A stretch of 64,000 nucleotides of DNA from Notospermus geniculatus. Lineage: Eukaryota; Nemertea; Pilidiophora; Heteronemertea; Lineidae. Below, in pieces: positions 61,501 through 64,000 of the stretch (within the stretch, counting starts at the first letter, position 1; every line of letters begins with the position of its first letter). The notes under the pieces are model-generated. The model ran no database searches and was not told where the DNA came from. It saw only the letters and a list, made by a program, of their open reading frames with translations. A program made the translations under genes and the position numbers. The stretch lies in assembly GCA_002633025.1 (NCBI GenBank), contig NMRB01000138.1, positions 107,824 through 171,823 of the forward strand, given 5' to 3'.

Positions 61501-62858
61501 TGAATTCTCCGCACATTTGCGACGAAAATACAGGTAAGTGATAGTTTATTGACGTATAATAAACAGAACTGTGACGCCAAGTTATTGTTTGTTGAAAGTG
61601 ACACAGACACAGGATGAGACATAAGCTGATAACATTGTGTGGTATGAGATGTAGTCCCAGGATCAATGGTCCTGCTTTATTGTCATAAAAGATTAAGGTA
61701 TGGGCTCTTTCCTCACACCTAATCCTGAGTATTTTTGTGGGGGACATCTGTTCTTAGAACTAATCTGCCCTCTGGTTTCTCAGTGGGAACCTGGTCAATT
61801 GAAGTAATGGCTGTATCCTGTATTACCCAGTATACTGTAGTGTAGAGTATGGCTCTTACTGCAGTCACCCATACCCCACTGATCACTAGTGTCGATATCA
61901 CTTCTCTCTATCCTCAGGCAAATGTTTCGAATGTCAATACAACACGACTGGCGACCATTGTGACAGGTGTTTGCCAGGATTTATCGGCGATCCTATCGCG
62001 GCAAAGAATTGTACAAAATTTGGTAAGTGTACGCTGAAATGTTGAATCAAGAGTAGGTTTTGTTTTCAGGAGGAAACTCGAACCCCAAGAAAAATATTGT
62101 TTAGTTAGCACCCTCCACATTGGTGCAGGTGTGGCGTAGAGAACTATGGCAATAATAGTTTGGCCTAGAGACACTATGGCAGTTGTAGGTGTGGCCTGGA
62201 GACACTGTGGCAGTCATAGTGTGGCCTAGAGACAATATGGCAGTCGTAGTGTGGCCTGGAACCACTATGACAGTTGAAGGTGTGGCCTGGAGACAATATG
62301 GCAGTTGTAGTGTGGCCTACAGACAATATGGTAGTCACAGTGTGGCGTGGATGGAGACACTATGGCAGTTGTAGTGTTGCCTAGAGACACTATGGCAGTT
62401 GTAGTGTAGCCTAGAGGCACTATGGCAGTCATGTTCATGCTGTAAAACAGCAGAAATCAACATACGTAAACTTCACTTGACTCTCTATATTTGTTGCAGA
62501 AGTTGACAACACCGTGCCCACCACCCCAGTCGACATCTACAAAAAGTTAACCCACCGCGGTCACGTCGTGATTGGTGTCTCCGTCACCTTTGGAATGATA
62601 TTTTTTGTTATAATAGGCGTCCTCGGATGTAAGCGGTACTTAAACTGGCGCCGATGGCAGCCACAGCCATTTTGGACGGTGGAGTTGAAGGACGATCACG
62701 AAACTGTCAGTTTTTCATCGATGGTTGATCAGGAATATCAGAACGTGGATGCAGCGTTGCTCATGGACGATGTTGGGTATTACGACCGCAGCATGCAGGG
62801 ACAGTTACGTGTGAAAAGTCCAGAAAACACTCCGTCATATCATTCCATTAATGCTTAA
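46022..62858 (+). CDS. MEGF9: MEGF9-like single-pass receptor with FN3 and laminin-EGF domains, 7 exons, 559 aa
   Basis: The spliced frame is 1,680 nt and every junction is phase 1. Order: signal peptide (about 1-23), Ser/Thr/Pro-rich stalk to about 179, FN3 domain (about 182-286), three laminin-type EGF domains (about 287-440), short juxtamembrane segment, transmembrane helix (about 463-484), 75-residue cytoplasmic tail. The tail PQPFWTVELKDDHETVSFSS resembles vertebrate MEGF9, a glycoprotein of unknown ligand expressed in nervous tissue. Vertebrate MEGF9 has five laminin-EGF domains and, to my knowledge, no FN3, so the domain gain or loss is notable. Function here is not known; a cell-surface adhesion or signalling role is inferred from the domains. 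Confidence 0.85.
46745..46893. mobile_element. CAGGGTTTCNGCCAG element with 5-bp target duplication, copy 1
   Basis: Ends CAGGGTTTCTGCCAGA and complement of CAGTGTTTCCACCAGATGG; flanked by TTTGG on both sides. Confidence 0.85.
47368..47756. repeat. Minisatellite, period about 50-60 bp
   Basis: About seven copies of GCCATTTGGT.ATCCTCAGTG ACCTCTCAAACATGACAGTA. Copies alternate with and without ATACATGTATACACA. It ends at an undetermined base. Confidence 0.95.
48040..48096. repeat. CA microsatellite
   Basis: CACACA tract with interspersed GACA and GATA. Confidence 0.95.
49010..49200 (+). mobile_element. SINE family 2, forward copy
   Basis: B-box GGTTCGATCCCC, then GGCACTCCAGTTTCCTCCTGC and a tail resembling the 700-875 copy. 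Confidence 0.65.
49823..49995. mobile_element. CAGGCGCGGATCCAA element
   Basis: Ends CAGGCGCGGATCC and complement of CAGGGGTATATCCAGGA. Flanks TGCAT and TCCAT differ by one base, consistent with an older 5-bp duplication. Confidence 0.75.
50642..50861. mobile_element. MITE inserted in a CAAT microsatellite
   Basis: 60-bp inverted repeats starting CACTCCAAAAGAGTGCAGCA; the two arms differ at only a few bases. CAATCAAT tracts lie on both sides. Confidence 0.9.
51741..51970 (-). mobile_element. tRNA-derived SINE (family 1), reverse copy
   Basis: Its reverse complement aligns along its whole length with the copy at 60146-60372: tRNA-like head, body with GATCAAGTGAT, and GTGAAGCACTTTGA near the 3' end. 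Confidence 0.85.
54280..54890. repeat. Tandem repeat, period about 160 bp
   Basis: Two near-identical units (CTGAAGGT.TCACAATGGAAA ... CTCTCTGGGGTACTTCTGC ... TAAGGCCACCTTCTAC) plus degraded units on each side. Confidence 0.8.
55560..56260. repeat. Dispersed tandem repeat, period about 260 bp
   Basis: AATGGCAATAGTT.TGCCT.CA and CACGTAT.GTGCTACAGCTCT recur in the same order with small insertions. Confidence 0.6.
57330..57479 (+). CDS. MEGF9: MEGF9-like exon 2: first half of FN3 domain
   Basis: Acceptor tttcttttcttccag. Encodes PSPPCHLNATSISPLKIIVT, then WQRP and FIKGYTMYYYRSK. The conserved Trp in the B strand and the GYxxYY C strand are FN3 hallmarks. Phase 1/1, donor gtgagt. Confidence 0.8.
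57920..58365. repeat. 34-bp minisatellite, about 13 copies
   Basis: Unit GAAATGTCCAGACTGCCAGG CTGAGGACTTGAAC repeats with few changes. Because 34 is not a multiple of three, the long open frames on the minus strand here are repeat artefacts. Confidence 0.95.
58833..59127. mobile_element. CAGGGTTTCCGCCAGG element with 5-bp target duplication, copy 2
   Basis: Ends CAGGGTTTCCGCCAGG and complement of CAGGGTCCCCGCCAGAGG; flanked by CATGT on both sides. Internal GGGTAC(TATA)GTACCC words. Confidence 0.9.
59170..59600 (-). mobile_element. SINE family 2, reverse, split by a CAGGGGCGGATCC element
   Basis: GCAGGAGGAAACCGGAGTGCC on the left, tRNA-like head complement (CCACTGCCCCACTCTGACAG) on the right, and the insertion between them. 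Confidence 0.75.
59326..59501. mobile_element. CAGGGGCGGATCCAG element nested in a SINE
   Basis: Ends CAGGGGCGGATCCAGGA and complement of CAGGCGCGGATCCAAGG. Flanks CACTT and CACAT match at four of five bases. Confidence 0.8.
60146..60372 (+). mobile_element. tRNA-derived SINE (family 1), forward copy
   Basis: A-box-like GTGCAGTGGCTGAGCC, B-box GGTTCGATTCC, conserved body, 3' tail AAAGGCGCTAGATAAAAGC. It lies directly upstream of MEGF9-like exon 3. Confidence 0.85.
60429..60599 (+). CDS. MEGF9: MEGF9-like exon 3: second half of FN3 domain
   Basis: Encodes the E-G strands, including DIKTLNPGTNFSIYLLVNFT (the L-x-PGTxFxI pattern of FN3), and ends WVITEGYGPDR. Phase 1/1, donor gtacgt. An intron interrupts the domain between the C and E strands. 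Confidence 0.82.
60926..61117 (+). CDS. MEGF9: MEGF9-like exon 4: laminin-EGF 1 and start of 2
   Basis: CVCDPMGAINTSICDAITGQ, CPCQGLYAGKRCDTCRPGYY, then CAPCPCNRTVSTGVC. The eight-Cys laminin-type EGF pattern is evident. Phase 1/1. Confidence 0.92.
61215..61345 (-). mobile_element. SINE family 2, reverse partial copy
   Basis: Complement of the head (TTTCCACTGCACCACTCATG) and B box (GGATTGAACCC) in the intron between exons 4 and 5. Confidence 0.6.
61369..61533 (+). CDS. MEGF9: MEGF9-like exon 5: laminin-EGF 2 end and 3 start
   Basis: QCMCRGDNIGPRCEICKNGY then CKLCVCHGNAKLNSPHICDE. Phase 1/1, donor gtaagt. Confidence 0.92.
61918..62022 (+). CDS. MEGF9: MEGF9-like exon 6: laminin-EGF 3 end
   Basis: KCFECQYNTTGDHCDRCLPG and FIGDPIAAKNCTKF. 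Phase 1/1, donor gtaagt. Confidence 0.92.
62131..62431. repeat. Minisatellite, period about 30 bp, about 10 copies
   Basis: Unit GTGTGGCCTAGAGACACTAT GGCAGTTGTA in the last intron of the MEGF9-like gene. Confidence 0.95.
62500..62858 (+). CDS. MEGF9: MEGF9-like exon 7: transmembrane segment and cytoplasmic tail
   Basis: Hydrophobic segment VVIGVSVTFGMIFFVIIGVL followed by basic CKRYLNWRRW places the tail in the cytoplasm. The tail motif PFWTVELKDDHETVSFSS is shared with vertebrate MEGF9. Stop TAA at 62856-62858. Confidence 0.93.
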
Positions 62859-63608
62859 AAGGGGGCGCTGTATTTGTCTGTGGTTATGGTTGAATTATCT
62901 AGTTGGTCGTCTGAAGACCAATACATTCAAGGGATAGGGAGAAACCTGCTGAGTTTTATACCACATGGTAATGTCTCGACTGCTAGTACCGGTAATTCCT
63001 GATGGTAGAAAGTTGTTGCCCATTTTGAAATATTCCACTGGGGACAGATGTCCAAGCTCTGTGTGGCTGATCAGCTGCTAGAGTATGCTGCTAAAGTCAG
63101 GCAACTCGACTGAGTGAACGATTTTGTAACTGGTATTGGTGGAAAACTGTGCAGGGTTAGCTATATGTGTGGTAATGTTGGACTGCTAAATCCCAAGGAA
63201 AAGCCACAGTAGCTGCAATCTGACAAAAGAAATTAGCATATGGCACAAAGTGAGGTGCCGGTTGCATCCCGTACATTTGGTTCCAGAACTACAGATCTCA
63301 TTGCATTCGAATTGTGTTGGGGAGTTCCAAGATGGAGGGGGGGGGGCAGGACGGAGTAGTTGGTGTGGAATCACATGTTTGTTTTGGTAAAAGAGCAAGG
63401 TTGGCTTTAGGACAAGAAACCAGCAGCTCCTGCTTATAAAGGATCAAGCTCTCTTGAACCATGTAACTGTCGTCACCCGCCAACATTAGAAACAATATTT
63501 TTCCACAATAGCGGCTATTTCAGAGTGTTTCAATATACATTGTATATAAATCATAATATTTACGTCTCAGAGTTTAACCTTTAAAAGGGCCAAGGATTTT
63601 TGATGAAA

Positions 63609-63614
63609 AATAAA
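63609..63614 (+). terminator. Likely MEGF9-like polyadenylation signal (AATAAA)
   Basis: AATAAA about 750 bases after the stop codon, with T/GT-rich sequence downstream. It implies a 3' UTR of roughly 770 bases; no transcript evidence is available. Confidence 0.5.
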
Positions 63615-63694
63615 GGGTTTGGCTGTTATGTTTTGAAATATTTATGCTGTTTGGTCTTCTGAGTTACATAAGCCTAGTGTAGCCACTACCTTGA

Positions 63695-63830
63695 CCAGGG
63701 GTAGCGAGCATAAAGGGGTCGTAACCCTACGTCAGGCCTAAGCCAGGCGTAGTGCTGGTTGTGGCTCTTGCACTACACCTGGTTTAGGCCCGACGTAGGG
63801 TTACGACCCCTTTATGCTCGCTACCCCTGG
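63695..63830. repeat. Foldback element, 61-bp arms, 14-base loop
   Basis: Left arm begins CCAGGGGTAGCGAGCATAAA and the right arm ends in its complement; only a handful of mismatches. Lies about 80 bases beyond the presumed polyadenylation site. Confidence 0.9.
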
Positions 63831-64000
63831 AGTTCGAGGCGAGTTTCTTGCATTTATTTATCCCTGCCAAGTAGGCCTAGGCCTATTGGCATCGACTTCA
63901 TGTATTCTTTTTCAGACTTTTCAATATGTTTCAATTTTTTACTTTTTTATTTCAGTATAACACACTGGTTGTTATGTAGTCAATTTAGTTGTTGTTGATT

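Overview
This is a eukaryotic genomic window: three intron-rich genes with GT-AG introns, most of them of a few hundred bases, set in DNA full of SINEs, short inverted-repeat transposons and minisatellites. The gene set (hemicentin, a G9a/GLP methyltransferase, a MEGF9-like receptor) and the repeats (tRNA-derived SINEs, CAGGGG-type elements, abundant AGGCCTA and TACATGTA words) suggest a marine invertebrate, perhaps an ambulacrarian (echinoderm or hemichordate). That placement is a guess. The gene calls do not depend on it. Two single N bases (25385, 47757) mark uncertain base calls inside minisatellites.

Region 1 (167-26597, minus strand) is the 5' part of a hemicentin gene. I resolve 36 coding exons whose splice phases all agree, giving about 2,700 residues: signal peptide, VWA domain with its MIDAS motif, the hemicentin-specific linker, and 24 consecutive Ig domains. 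The gene runs off the left edge, so the remaining Ig domains and the C-terminal part are not in the window. Ig boundaries are phase-1 introns. Seven Ig domains are further split by introns in three phases, and one exon carries two fused Ig domains. Intron 1 is about 8 kb and holds a 1.1-kb minisatellite.

Region 2 (26598-32292) is intergenic and carries many short transposons. Region 3 (32293-41883, minus) is a complete EHMT (G9a/GLP) histone H3K9 methyltransferase gene: one likely non-coding first exon plus 22 coding exons, summing to exactly 1,422 codons plus stop. It has an acidic N-terminus with a histone-H3-like ARKSAG site, a basic nuclear localisation signal, the Cys-rich domain, ankyrin repeats, pre-SET, SET and post-SET. 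Its start codon lies in a tiny exon that contributes only two codons. A candidate promoter with an NRF1-type site lies near 42819.

Region 4 (about 42711-46021) is the divergent intergenic interval between the EHMT gene (minus) and the third gene (plus). Parts are CpG-rich.

Region 5 (46022-62858, plus) is a seven-exon gene for a 559-residue single-pass membrane protein: signal peptide, Ser/Thr/Pro-rich stalk, a fibronectin type III domain split over two exons, three laminin-type EGF domains, one transmembrane helix and a short tail. The tail resembles that of vertebrate MEGF9 (PFWT.ELK.D...SFSS), but the FN3 domain is not part of vertebrate MEGF9 as I know it. Intron 1 is 10.8 kb and rich in repeats. 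The 3' UTR probably ends near a polyadenylation signal at 63609, and a 61-bp-arm foldback element follows.

Hemicentin (extracellular matrix), EHMT (chromatin) and the MEGF9-like receptor share no obvious pathway. They are simply neighbours.
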